A stretch of DNA of 64,000 bases from positions 1-64,000 of the forward strand of contig JAITUZ010000033.1 in NCBI GenBank assembly GCA_031286065.1, given 5' to 3'. Positions 45,786-55,187 of this stretch are shown piece after piece (the stretch's first letter is position 1; every line of letters begins with the position of its first letter). Source of the stretch: Candidatus Methanimicrococcus odontotermitis. GTDB taxonomy: Archaea; Halobacteriota; Methanosarcinia; Methanosarcinales; Methanosarcinaceae. The notes beneath the pieces are model-generated. The model searched no databases, was not told the DNA's origin, and saw only the letters and a list, made by a program, of their open reading frames with translations. Position numbers and translations under genes: made by a program.

Positions 45786-47009
45786 TCAGCCTTCATCCAA
45801 AACGGTTTCTTCCTGATCAATCGGATCGGGATACATCGAAACCAGTATCTTGTAGCAGGCGGTCAGGATAATTTTACAGAAAATATAAAGCGGCACCGCA
45901 AATATTAACCCGAATACGCCGAACAATTTGAAACCCGCAAGCGCCAAAATCACGGCGGTAAACGATCGGACTTTAACGGTTTTCATCACTATATTCGGCA
46001 GAACGAAGAAATAATCGAAAAGCTGGATGACAACAATAATTCCAATGACGGAAAGCATGACTTCTGTCCCGAGCGTATATGAATAAACAGTGACAGGGAT
46101 TGCCGGAAGAAGAAAACCGATATACGGGACAATATTAAACAGCCCCATCAATATTCCTGCAAAAAACCAATGCGGAATGCCGATAATATAAAATCCGGCG
46201 CAATAACAGAATATAATGACGACGGCTTCCAGCATTTTCATAAGCGTATAAGTGCCCATGTCCTCGGCAACATCCTGTATTGCCGTGCCGGCCGCCTCTT
46301 TGTATTTGTCAGGAATCAGTACAATGAACTTTTTGCGCATATTTCCTTTTTCTTTAAAATAATATCCGGTCATAATCGGAAGGATCAGACAGCATGCGAA
46401 CAGCGTTGTTCCGATGAAAGAGAGCGTTTCCGCGGTGATTTCCATAATCCCGCCGCCGGATGTTAAAACGGTACGGATGAAATTCGCCGCGCTTAAATCA
46501 TATGTATATATACTGATGCCTGCCGTTTCATTTATTTCTGAAACGGGCGGCGGGCCTGCGGCATCTTTTGAGTATTCTCTCTCCGACTCATTTTCCGAAA
46601 TGTTATCAGAGACGACAAACTGGTTTTTTTCAAACGTGATATTTGAAAGGTCTTCTGCCATGTCGTCAGCGGTTTCATTATATCGATTTGTAAAATTATC
46701 CAGCGAATCCAAAGAGGAGCGGACATTTATCATTAAATTCACGGTGCCCGCAAAAACCAAAATCAATATTGTAAGAATAATTGAAGCGGAACCGGCAAGC
46801 ACAATGATTTTTCGCTTCGCGGATGAGCAGTTTTTAGTCACTTTTAAGAATATGTCAATGATTTTGCTCAGCAGCGTAATCGCTAAAATCCCTGTCACAA
46901 GGGCGATAAATACGGGTTTGACATAAAAAAGAAAGGCTACGGCAATGAATAACAGCGCGGCTGTGATAAGCATGTACTGCCATACTTTTTTGTTGATCGA
47001 CAATCCCAT
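45786..47009 (-). CDS. AI-2E family (PerM-type) membrane transporter
   Basis: 407 residues. About eight membrane helices with a large outer loop (residues about 95-175, KNQFVVSDNISENESEREYS). The C-terminal part (GIPHWFFAGILMGLFNIVPYIGFLLPAIPVTVYSY ... VKVRSFTAVILALAGFKLFGVFGLIFAVPLYIF) is the conserved block of this family. Members export autoinducer 2 or act as sodium/proton antiporters; substrate unknown here. No operon partner is obvious. Confidence 0.82.
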   Translation of the reverse strand: MGLSINKKVWQYMLITAALLFIAVAFLFYVKPVFIALVTGILAITLLSKIIDIFLKVTKNCSSAKRKIIVLAGSASIILTILILVFAGTVNLMINVRSSLDSLDNFTNRYNETADDMAEDLSNITFEKNQFVVSDNISENESEREYSKDAAGPPPVSEINETAGISIYTYDLSAANFIRTVLTSGGGIMEITAETLSFIGTTLFACCLILPIMTGYYFKEKGNMRKKFIVLIPDKYKEAAGTAIQDVAEDMGTYTLMKMLEAVVIIFCYCAGFYIIGIPHWFFAGILMGLFNIVPYIGFLLPAIPVTVYSYTLGTEVMLSVIGIIVVIQLFDYFFVLPNIVMKTVKVRSFTAVILALAGFKLFGVFGLIFAVPLYIFCKIILTACYKILVSMYPDPIDQEETVLDEG

Positions 47010-47179
47010 ATTTTCACTCTTGGTAACTCATACTGCTGTTTTTATTTAAAAAGAATTTAAAATTGATTAAGTTTTTTTTCTTTTTATAGTTTTCATAGGC
47101 TTTAATTATTCTGATAAAACAAATTTCAAACTTCTTTTCCGTAAAAACTTTAAATCATGACAGACCCTATTCATCTTTT

Positions 47180-48361
47180 ATGTCAATGACTTTAGGGCTC
47201 GCGGGCAAACCGAATGCCGGAAAATCCACCTTTTTTAAATCCGTCACGATGGCGGATGTTGAAATCGCAAATTATCCTTTTACAACGATTCACGCCAATC
47301 ACGGTGTCGCTTACATCCAGACGCCCTGCCCGTGCATGGAACGGGAAAAGCGCTGCGGCAAATGTAAAGACGGCATCCGTTATGTACCGATAGACATTAT
47401 TGATGTCGCAGGCCTCGTTCCCGACGCTCACAAAGGCAAGGGTCTTGGGAATGCGTTCCTGGATGATTTAAGACAAGCGCAGGCCATCATCCATGTGGTC
47501 GACGCGTCGGCTTCAACGGACGCGGAAGGCAATCCGATTGATCCCGGTTCAGGAAATCCCGCCGCCGACATTGAGTTTTTAGATTATGAACTTGAAATGT
47601 GGATGGTTGAAATTCTTAATCGCAATTGGACAAAACTCTCCCGTAAAATTAAAGCGGAAGGCATCAAAATAGAAGAAGCGGTCGCGGACCAGCTCAGCGG
47701 CGCGGGCGTGACGGTTGAGCATGCCAATTACGCGCTTCACGCGTCCAATCTGTATGCGGTCGAGCCGACAAAATGGACGGAAGAAGATATGATCAAATTG
47801 TGCCGCAGCATCCGAAAGGAAAGCAAACCGATGATTATCGCGGCCAACAAATCCGACGCGATTGACGGGCCGGACAGTTTGCTTGTTCCGTCTGACGATA
47901 AAACAATTATTTTGACAAGCGCTGCCGCCGAATTGGCATTGAGATCGGCGGCGAAAGCCGGCCTTATCCGTTATACGCCGGGCGCGGGCAATTTTGAAGT
48001 GGACGCCGCGCTGAATCCGGCTCAGGAAAAAGGACTCTGCGCCGTGAAACAATTGCTTGAAACGCGCGGCGGCACGGGCGTTCAGGAATGCATCAACCGC
48101 GCGGTTTTTGAACTTTTGGATATGATAGTCGTTTATCCGGTCGAAGATGAAGGCAAATGGACAAACAAAATCGGCGATATGCTTCCCGATGCTTATTTAA
48201 TGAAACGCGGCTCTTCCTGCAAAGACATGGCTTACAGGATCCACACAGATATCGGCAGCCATTTTTTGTATGCGGTGGACGCTCGAACGAAAATGCGCCT
48301 CGCCGAAAAACATGAACTTCAAAACGGCGACGTCATTAAAATCGTCTCAACGGCAAAATAA
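47180..48361 (+). CDS. YchF-type GTPase (Obg family)
   Basis: 393 residues. P-loop GLAGKPNAGKSTFFKSVTMADVEIANYPFTTIHANHG at the N-terminus and DVAGLVPDAHKGKGLGNAFLDDLRQAQA switch II region; NKSD-type specificity motif ANKSDAIDG near residue 226; C-terminal TGS-like domain (DAYLMKRGSSCKDMAYRIHTDIGSHFLYAVDART). YchF binds ATP and GTP and associates with ribosomes. A cysteine block CPCMEREKRCGKCKDG after switch I suggests an archaeal metal site. Another start at 47186 is possible. Ends in TAA. Confidence 0.92.
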   Translation: MSMTLGLAGKPNAGKSTFFKSVTMADVEIANYPFTTIHANHGVAYIQTPCPCMEREKRCGKCKDGIRYVPIDIIDVAGLVPDAHKGKGLGNAFLDDLRQAQAIIHVVDASASTDAEGNPIDPGSGNPAADIEFLDYELEMWMVEILNRNWTKLSRKIKAEGIKIEEAVADQLSGAGVTVEHANYALHASNLYAVEPTKWTEEDMIKLCRSIRKESKPMIIAANKSDAIDGPDSLLVPSDDKTIILTSAAAELALRSAAKAGLIRYTPGAGNFEVDAALNPAQEKGLCAVKQLLETRGGTGVQECINRAVFELLDMIVVYPVEDEGKWTNKIGDMLPDAYLMKRGSSCKDMAYRIHTDIGSHFLYAVDARTKMRLAEKHELQNGDVIKIVSTAK

Positions 48362-48380
48362 AAAACTTGAGGCGGAATAA

Positions 48381-49010
48381 ATGGTTCTGGGAAGCGAAGA
48401 AAGTCAATTAAAAACGATTTTATTGATATTGAATGAAAGCGATTTGCTTGATGATATGGCGGTTCATAATTTGTTTTCCCGTTTCTCCGGTGTCGAAAAA
48501 GAAGGCGTGAAGAATTTAATCGTCTATGTCGATTTTTTAAAAACGATTAATGCCGAAAGCAAAGATTCTTTAATTCTTTTTTTAAAAGACAAAATACGCG
48601 CGGCTGCTCTCTATTTTTCTTCTTTTCCCGTAATGATTATTGAAGAGTATGAGCCGCTTTCCGAATCGGCTGAATCTGACTCTGATAAAATGCCCGTTCG
48701 TTTCGTTCTCGGGCTCCGCGGTCGGGATGAACTGAAACGCATTTTGTCCGATTTTATCATACGCTGCCGAAATAAAGAAGTTCAGACATCGGAGATGACT
48801 CCTGAATACATTTCCGGCTCATTGAAATTGCCGTGGGAGCCGGATTTGATTCTTTCACACGCCAAACATACGCTGACAGATTTTATGATTTGGCAGACCG
48901 TTTATTCCGAGTATTATTTTTTTGAAAAAGAAATCGTCAGATTGACCGACTCGGATTTCAAAAAAGCGTTTGACAGTTTCCATAAAAGGGAACGGCGTTA
49001 CGGCACTTGA
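48381..49010 (+). CDS. Divergent cis-prenyltransferase-like protein (UppS superfamily)
   Basis: 209 residues. The C-terminal third (MPVRFVLGLRGRDELKRILSDF ... LKLPWEPDLILSHAKHTLTDFMIWQTVYSEYYFFEKEI) follows the UppS end block that reads P-D-x-x-x-R-T-x-G-x-x-R-L-S-N-F-L-x-W-Q-x-x-Y-S-E, but the RTxGE residues are changed. The N-terminal DGNGRW catalytic motif is absent (VLGSEESQLKTILL starts instead). Hence probably a non-catalytic partner of a true prenyltransferase. GAGGCGG precedes the ATG. Follows the YchF gene on the same strand. Confidence 0.6.
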   Translation: MVLGSEESQLKTILLILNESDLLDDMAVHNLFSRFSGVEKEGVKNLIVYVDFLKTINAESKDSLILFLKDKIRAAALYFSSFPVMIIEEYEPLSESAESDSDKMPVRFVLGLRGRDELKRILSDFIIRCRNKEVQTSEMTPEYISGSLKLPWEPDLILSHAKHTLTDFMIWQTVYSEYYFFEKEIVRLTDSDFKKAFDSFHKRERRYGT

Positions 49011-49033
49011 TTTTTGGAAGAAGGGAGATTGAA

Positions 49034-49483
49034 ATGTATTACGTTTTTGTTTGTCCGAAATGTCAGAAGCACGCGCAATTGTGGCAGCCGGGAGCCGAGA
49101 CGGTCGGCTGTCAGCGCTGCCGTGCCAGAATCCGAACGGACAGTCTGCGTGTTTTCGGTCCGTTTGAAACACACGCCGAAGCGGTTGAAAAAAGAGCGGC
49201 GGTTCAAGCCGAACTCAGTCAAGCGTCCGGGTCGTTTTTCCTGCCGGATTCAGCCGTTTTTTTCAAAGCAAAAATCCAAAAGGCGCAGCTGAAAACGAAA
49301 AAACCGCAACAGATCATTCTTGACGTTTTGAATGAACGCGGCACGATGATTCTCGGCGACTGCGAATATTATTGTCTTGAACGCGGCGTTGACAGCGAAA
49401 CTTTTCAGAAAACCCTGGAAAAATTAATTGAAGCGGGAGATGTTTATCGGCCTGATAAAGGGTTGATTGCGCCCGTTCCTTAA
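49034..49483 (+). CDS. Zinc-ribbon protein with winged-helix C-terminus
   Basis: 149 residues from the ATG at 49034, with GGGAG upstream; a start at 49007 overlaps the previous gene. A C4 zinc ribbon (FVCPKCQKHAQLW ... VGCQRCRAR) resembles DUF1922/DUF5817 ribbons of archaea. Residues from about 90 (KPQQIILDVLNERGTMILGDCEYYCLERGVDSETFQKTLEKLIEAGDVYRP) look like a winged helix. Role unknown, possibly nucleic acid binding. Ends in TAA, convergent with gpmI (the two ends overlap by 4 bases). Confidence 0.6.
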   Translation: MYYVFVCPKCQKHAQLWQPGAETVGCQRCRARIRTDSLRVFGPFETHAEAVEKRAAVQAELSQASGSFFLPDSAVFFKAKIQKAQLKTKKPQQIILDVLNERGTMILGDCEYYCLERGVDSETFQKTLEKLIEAGDVYRPDKGLIAPVP

Positions 49484-51093
49484 TTTCTCTCATTTTCAAC
49501 GAGCAGCGTTTCTCCTGTCATCTCTGTCGGAATTTCCATTCCCATGATTTCAAGCAGTGTCGGCGCAATATCGCAAAGCCGGCCGCCGTTTCTTATGATT
49601 TTTTTTGGTTTTTTTGTCTTCGGGTCTATGTTTTTGTCATCCGCGTAAATCATTTTGACAGGATTGGTGGTATGCGATGTGCAGGGCTCGCCGCTTGCTT
49701 CTTCCATGCATTCGGCGTTGCCGTGATCTGCGGTAATAAACACCGCGCCGCCTTTTTCAATCATTTTTTCCGTCAGCTTTCCGGCGCAAGCGTCCACGGC
49801 TTCAACGGCTGCAACGGCCGCGTCCATATTTCCCGTGTGTCCGACCATATCCATATTGGCGAAATTGAGGACGATAAAATCGTATTTGTCTTCATCTATT
49901 TTTTCAATCAGCGCGTCCGTCACTTCAAACGCGCTCATTTCAGGTTTTAAATCATATGTCGCCGCTTTCGGGGACGGGATCAAAACACGGTCTTCATTCG
50001 GATTCGGCTCTTCAACGCCGCCGTTGAAAAAGAATGTCACGTGGGCGTATTTTTCCGTCTCGGCAATTCTCAGCTGCTTTTTGCCCTTTGCCGACAAATA
50101 TTCTCCGAGTGTGTTTTTCAGATCTTTGGGCGGATACGCTGTCGAAATTTTTAATTCTTCATCGTATTGCGTCATGCACACGAAGTCGTTTTTCGGAAAA
50201 ACTTTTCGTTTAAATCCGACATTCGCATCCGGTTCCGTGAAGGCGTATGTCAGCTGGCGGGCGCGGTCGGGGCGGAAATTGAAAAAAATGACGGCATCGC
50301 CGTCTTCAACCGCCGCAATCCTTTTTCCGGCGGCATCTGTCAGAACGATCGGCTTGACAAACTCATCCGTCTATCCGTTCTCGAATGATTTTTGAAGCGC
50401 TTCTTTCCAATCCGCCGTTAAAAGAATGTCTTTGTCATCCGGATTTTCTAATGTCAGCGCGTCGTACGCTTTTTCTGTCCGTTCCCAGCGCTTGTCACGG
50501 TCCATCGCGTAATAGCGGCCGATAATGGTTGAAATTTGTCCCGTCTGTTCGTCTTTTGTGAATCCTTGAAGTTCTTTTAAGTCGTTCATTGCCGATTTCG
50601 GCAAAACGTCGCGTCCGTCCAAAAAAGCGTGAATATAAACGCGGTTCAGCCCTTCTTTTTTCGCCAATTTCAAAAGCGTTTTCAAATGGTTGATATGACT
50701 GTGAACGCCGCCGTATGAAACCAACCCCATCAAATGAAGCGCTTTTCCGGTGTCTTTCGCTTCACGGATCGCTTTGAGGAGAACCGGATTCTTATAAAAA
50801 ACGCCTTCTTCTATTTCTTTGTTGATTAATGTCAAATCCTGGTAGACGATTCGGCCGGCACCTATATTTAAATGGCCGACTTCGGAATTGCCCATTTGCC
50901 CTTTGGGAAGTCCGACATCCGTTCCGGATGTGAGACCGAGCGCGGTCGGATATTTTTCTGAGAGTCTGTTCAGATTCGGCGTGTTTGCGGCGGCGACGGC
51001 GTTTCCTTTTTTATCAGGGGCGTATCCCCAGCCGTCTAAAATCATTAAAAGAAGCGGCTTATTTTGAGAATTTATTTTTTGCTGTTTATCCAT
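49480..51093 (-). CDS. gpmI: 2,3-bisphosphoglycerate-independent phosphoglycerate mutase with in-frame TAG (codon 241)
   Basis: 537 residues counting a TAG at 50371-50373, then TAA at 49480. Codons 1-240 hold the alkaline-phosphatase-like metal site start ([12 protein letters not shown]) and the catalytic serine [15 protein letters not shown] near residue 66. Immediately after TAG the frame reads [29 protein letters not shown] and TADHGNAE near residue 444, the second metal site. TAG falls in the block (FENG-x-TDEFVKP) that other mutases read straight through with a variable residue. A split gene model would leave both halves inactive, so one decoded protein is the likely product. Needed for glycolysis and gluconeogenesis. 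Confidence 0.9.
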
Positions 51094-51144
51094 AAAATGT
51101 AAAAAGAAAAGAATTGATTAAATAGTTTGTCTGAAAAGCGTAAT

Positions 51145-51300
51145 TTAAGACTGTTTCAACATTTTTTTGAGCTCTTCCGCTTCTAAAATCCATTCTTTTT
51201 CTGCGCGTTCATTTAATTCTTTCATTCTTTTTTTCTCTTCCGGCGTTAATTTCGCTTTTCCTGTATATACGAAAATATCATCGGCATATTCGGCAATCAT
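51145..51300 (-). CDS. Small conserved-looking protein, 51 residues
   Basis: An ATG at 51300 directly after the MATE stop (51302-51304) opens a 51-codon frame (MIAEYADDIFVYTGKAKL and a helical, charged rest, EERKRMKELNERAEKEW). A weak site, GTGAGAAG, precedes it. Coupled translation with the MATE gene is suggested by the adjacency. Short and charged; no family recognised. It ends in TAA. Confidence 0.45.
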   Translation of the reverse strand: MIAEYADDIFVYTGKAKLTPEEKKRMKELNERAEKEWILEAEELKKMLKQS

Positions 51301-51301
51301 A

Positions 51302-52678
51302 TTATCTTCTCACTTCTTCAATATTATAAACGGTAATTTCTTTCTTCAATGATTTCAATTGTCTCCATACAAACCAAAACGTTATCGCTGTCGCGAGAGC
51401 ATCGGCGACCGGAAACGCGACCCAGACGCCTGTTAATTTTAAAAAATAAGGAATGACGGCTAAAACCGGAATGATTGAAAACTGCCGGATCAGCGCTAAA
51501 ATTAAAGAAGCGCGCGCCTGCCCGAGAGCTTGCATGAATGCGGAGCCGATGATTTGAAACGCGACAATCGGAATGCTGAGGTCGGCAATCCAATATGCGA
51601 TCACCGCTTCTTCAATCAGCGCTGTATCCGTGATGAATAAAGAGAACAGCTCCGCCGTAAAAATGTAAGTGGCCGCGCCGAGAATGAATGAAATCAGGAT
51701 CGCCCAGGCGGCAGCCGCTTTTAATATTTTTCGAACACGGTCATACTTCTTCGCGCCGTAATTAAAACCGGTCAGCGGGATCATTCCCTGAACGACACCC
51801 ATCGCCGGAATGATCACAAAGCCGAAAAGGCGGTTGATCAATCCGTAAATCGCAACGGACGAATCGTCGCCGTACATATTGACATTCCAAATGACAATGA
51901 TAAACATGATTGCGAGCGATCCTTCTCGAAGGAATTCGGAAAAACCGACTTTTCCGATGCCCCAAAAGGCCGTTTTGTCGAATTTCAGCCATCTCAAGCT
52001 GAATTTTAAACTGCTGATTTTGTAAAGATAGAAGGTGAGAAGCGCGACGCTGAGCATCTGCGATATGACGGTCGCAATCGCCGCGCCTTGAATGCCCCCG
52101 TCGAATTCAAAAATGAAAATGTAATCTAAAATAATGTTCGTCACGCTGGAAACCGTATACATGCCCATCGAATACATCGAATTCCCTTCCGCCATGACGA
52201 TTGCGTTCATCGTTACCGTCAGGACTTGAAACGTGCATCCCAAAATGATCCAATACATGTAATCGTAAGCAAACGGCATGTTTGTTTCCGTCGCACCGAA
52301 GACGGTCAAGATTGGTTTTAAAAAGACCAGCCCGATGACGGTGCAAATGAGACTGACGACAAAGGCCGTAATGATCATATTTCCAACGCCTTTTTTGACG
52401 CGTTCGGAGTCGGACGCGCCGAATCCGCGGGAAATATAAGATGACCCGCCGACGCCGACGCCGGCCGCGGCCGAGAGCAGCAGATGCGCCACAGGAAACG
52501 CGACCGCGAGCGCCGCAAGCCCTAAAACCCCGTCTTCGCCAAGCCCGCGCCCGACAAAAACAGAATCGACTAAGCCGTAAAGCGTTTGGATCACCAGACC
52601 GATAATCGCAGGCAGCGCGAGCCAAGTTAAAGCTTTATTGATACTGCCGCTGCCCATCAAGACATGTTTGTCGACCAT
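51302..52678 (-). CDS. MATE family multidrug/sodium efflux transporter
   Basis: 458 residues. Twelve membrane helices in two six-helix halves. Visible: LALPAIIGLVIQTLYGLVDSVFVGRGLGEDGVLGLAALAVAFP near the N-terminus, GVGVGGSSYISRGFGASDSERVKKG near residue 76, and PAMGVVQGMIPLTGFNYGAKKYDR in the second half. Exports cationic compounds using a sodium or proton gradient; substrate unknown. Isolated with the small downstream ORF. Confidence 0.88.
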   Translation of the reverse strand: MVDKHVLMGSGSINKALTWLALPAIIGLVIQTLYGLVDSVFVGRGLGEDGVLGLAALAVAFPVAHLLLSAAAGVGVGGSSYISRGFGASDSERVKKGVGNMIITAFVVSLICTVIGLVFLKPILTVFGATETNMPFAYDYMYWIILGCTFQVLTVTMNAIVMAEGNSMYSMGMYTVSSVTNIILDYIFIFEFDGGIQGAAIATVISQMLSVALLTFYLYKISSLKFSLRWLKFDKTAFWGIGKVGFSEFLREGSLAIMFIIVIWNVNMYGDDSSVAIYGLINRLFGFVIIPAMGVVQGMIPLTGFNYGAKKYDRVRKILKAAAAWAILISFILGAATYIFTAELFSLFITDTALIEEAVIAYWIADLSIPIVAFQIIGSAFMQALGQARASLILALIRQFSIIPVLAVIPYFLKLTGVWVAFPVADALATAITFWFVWRQLKSLKKEITVYNIEEVRR

Positions 52679-52957
52679 AAATTTTGTTTCCTGTTTTTCT
52701 GTACCGGAATTTTCACAGAATATCCCGTTATCGTGCGGGTTTAAATTATTATTTCTGCCGACGCTTGATTTGTCTATGGCTGCCCGACGGCATTTGCGGA
52801 TTTATTTAATAAATCTTATCGGTGCTTTCAATAGCCTGTCATTTATTTAAAAATTGCTCTGTCAGCTCTTCTGTTTTCAAATTTATCGGCTTTTAATAGG
52901 TTACACTGAAGATGCTCCCAAGCGTCAGTGTAACCCTTAAAACGAATTTCCGGCGTG

Positions 52958-53296
52958 TTATTGCTCCTTTTTTTTCATCCTCATCTTCGCAATTTCTTTC
53001 TCAAAATCGGAGTTGATTGCATCAAGGCTGTAGAATTTCGTTTCTTTCGTTTGAGTTTTATTTGATAAAGCGCCGTGGTCGGTGGTTATTTCCAAAATGG
53101 AAACAACCACTTCTTCATCAAGCTCACCGCTCTCAAAGATATTGCTGAGGTGTTTACTGATCGCCGGAATGCCGACACCAAACAATTCGCTCATCGATTT
53201 TTGAGTCAGCCGGATTGTTTCGTCTTTAACGAGAGCGTTTATTTTGTTCTCATCGTCCGGATTATAAAGCTGATATTGTAAACTCATTTTATCCAT
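52958..53296 (-). pseudogene. RhuM-like protein with internal deletion
   Basis: 112 residues. Residues 1-85 follow the N-terminus of RhuM-type virulence proteins (ETIRLTQKSMSELFGVGIPAISKHLSNIFESGELDEEVV and TKFYSLDAI), a winged-helix-like region. After YSLDAI the protein jumps to NSDFEKEIAKMRMKKKEQ, which looks like the far C-terminus; the middle of a full-length protein (about 330 residues) is missing. A remnant by internal deletion is more likely than a working short form. Possibly linked to Fic-type or toxin-antitoxin modules elsewhere. Ends in TAA. Confidence 0.55.
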
Positions 53297-53314
53297 GAGC
53301 TGTCACCTTTCTGT

Positions 53315-54940
53315 TCAGTGCAAGAAATGCCTCATTCCCGTAAAAACGAGTGAAACGCCCAGCTTGTCCGCGGTCGCGATGACTTCCGCGTCGCGGATGG
53401 AGCCGCCCGGTGATAAAATGTAGCGGAGGCCGAATTCATTGGCGTGAACAACGCTGTCGTCAAACGGGAAAAAAGCGTCGGACGCCATAACGCACTCTGA
53501 AAATACTTTTTTTACATATTCTTCGTATGTCATTTCTTTATGAAGCGCTTCATTTCTGTCATACATCTCTTTCAAATTGTTTCTCGCTTTCGGCGCCGCC
53601 AGTTTGCTGATGGAGTCGACACGGTTGGGCTGGCCCGCGCCCATGCCGAGCAACATGTAGCAGCCCGGTTCATACTCGTAAGCGATGGATATTGAATTGG
53701 ATTTGATGCATTTGCAGGCGCTCATCGCGAATTCAGACAGACCTTTTTTAGCTTCAGGAAACGGCATTTTCGTGACGACATCCCATTTTTCAAAGAGGCC
53801 GATATCACGCGTTTGTTCCAAAAGACCGCCGGTCGTGTGTTTGTAAACATATTCGACTGCCGGCGATTCGTTTAATCCTTTCAGCTCTAAAAGGCGGAGC
53901 GTTTCGCTTTTGTTTTTGAGCCTTTCCAACGCTTCCGGTTCAAAAGCCGGCGCGACAATGATTTCTATGAATTTTTTGTCCAGCAGCTTGGCCGTTTCGA
54001 TATCGAAGGGGCGGTTGACGCAGACAATGCTGCCGTATGCGGAAATCGGATCTCCGTCCCAGGCGGCGAGAAAAGCTTCTTTCAGCGTTTTTCCGGTTGC
54101 CAAACCGCACGGGTTGTTATGTTTGACAATAACGGCGGCCGGATTTTCGCTGTTTAAATTTTTCAGCGTCAGCAGCGCGTTGTCCATATCGATATAATTG
54201 TTATAGGACAATTCTTTGCCGTGAAGCTGTTTTGCATTTGAGAGGTTCAGTCCCGCTCCGGCCGGGTCTTTATAATAAGTCGCTTCCTGATGCCAGTTTT
54301 CGCCGTAGCGGAGTTTTTCGCCGGCGACATAAGATAAACGTTTGACTTTTTCATCCAAAAGTGCTTTGCTGAGGAATGTGTCAACCGCGCTGTCATAATC
54401 CGCCGTATGGCGGAAAGCTTTGACGGCTAATTTTTTCTTGAGATCTTTTGAAATTTCACCGGTTCGGTCGAGTTCGCCGGCAACAGCGGCGTAATCGGAC
54501 GGATCGCAGATCACGGCAACCGATGTGAAATTTTTTGCGGCGGACCGAAGAAGCGTCGGGCCGCCGATATCTATATTTTCAATTGCTTCTTCCAGTGTCA
54601 CATTCGGATCCGCGACCGTTTCTTTGAACGGATAAAGGTTCACGGCGACAATGTCAATTGCCGTAATGCCGTTTGCTTCCGCTTGTTTCACATGGTCCGG
54701 ATTTTCGCGAAGATAAAGCAGACCGCCATGGATTTTCGGGTGAAGCGTTTTGACGCGCCCGTCCATCATTTCGGGAAAACCGGTCATGTCTGAAACGTCT
54801 TTAACCGCGATTCCTTCTTTTTTCAGCAAAGCGGACGTCCTGCCTGTTGAAATAATCTCAAAACCGTTTTGAATCAGCGTTTTTGCGAATGCAAAAACGC
54901 CTGTTTTATCGGAAACACTGATCAGTGCTCTTTTGGTCAA
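53315..54940 (-). CDS. purH: Bifunctional AICAR transformylase / IMP cyclohydrolase
   Basis: 541 residues. Catalyses the last two purine steps. N-terminal cyclohydrolase (RALISVSDKTGVFAFAKTLIQNGFEIISTG at the start, GFPEMMDGRVKTLHPKIHGGLLYLR near residue 55, GGPTLLRSAAKNF near residue 130) and C-terminal transformylase (KLRYGENWHQEATYYKD near residue 210, VKHNNPCGLATGKTL near residue 272, SDAFFPFDDSVVHANEFGLRYILSPGGSIRD). Some archaea use separate PurP/PurO, so this is the bacterial-style fusion. Ends in TGA; a 19-base gap separates it from the RhuM fragment. Confidence 0.94.
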   Translation of the reverse strand: MTKRALISVSDKTGVFAFAKTLIQNGFEIISTGRTSALLKKEGIAVKDVSDMTGFPEMMDGRVKTLHPKIHGGLLYLRENPDHVKQAEANGITAIDIVAVNLYPFKETVADPNVTLEEAIENIDIGGPTLLRSAAKNFTSVAVICDPSDYAAVAGELDRTGEISKDLKKKLAVKAFRHTADYDSAVDTFLSKALLDEKVKRLSYVAGEKLRYGENWHQEATYYKDPAGAGLNLSNAKQLHGKELSYNNYIDMDNALLTLKNLNSENPAAVIVKHNNPCGLATGKTLKEAFLAAWDGDPISAYGSIVCVNRPFDIETAKLLDKKFIEIIVAPAFEPEALERLKNKSETLRLLELKGLNESPAVEYVYKHTTGGLLEQTRDIGLFEKWDVVTKMPFPEAKKGLSEFAMSACKCIKSNSISIAYEYEPGCYMLLGMGAGQPNRVDSISKLAAPKARNNLKEMYDRNEALHKEMTYEEYVKKVFSECVMASDAFFPFDDSVVHANEFGLRYILSPGGSIRDAEVIATADKLGVSLVFTGMRHFLH

Positions 54941-55187
54941 AACATCACCTGAATAATTCTTTTTTGGTTTGCTTCAAAGATGCTGAAACAGACCGAAAAA
55001 CGAATTTTATTTATTTCATTTATTTTATATATCATATTTTGAATTAAACCCCGTTAAAAATCCGCTCGGAAAATAAATACTTTTTGAACAAATCAATTTA
55101 CATGAAAAATAGTACGTGATTTTAATAATTTTCAGCTTCCGCATGGAAATTATTAAGTCGCGTGAACGAAATCCGAACTTTTTTCCG

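Noticed and set aside
49480..50181. A separate 233-residue gene for the C-terminal half of phosphoglycerate mutase
   Set aside because: The frame is open upstream to the TAG at 50371, and the codons between 50182 and 50370 encode conserved family sequence, so the ATG at 50181 is internal.
50371..50373. TAG as a sequencing error or a plain pseudogene mutation
   Set aside because: Three independent cases in otherwise intact frames, together with the lack of TAG as a terminator, make this unlikely, though only resequencing can exclude it for each site.
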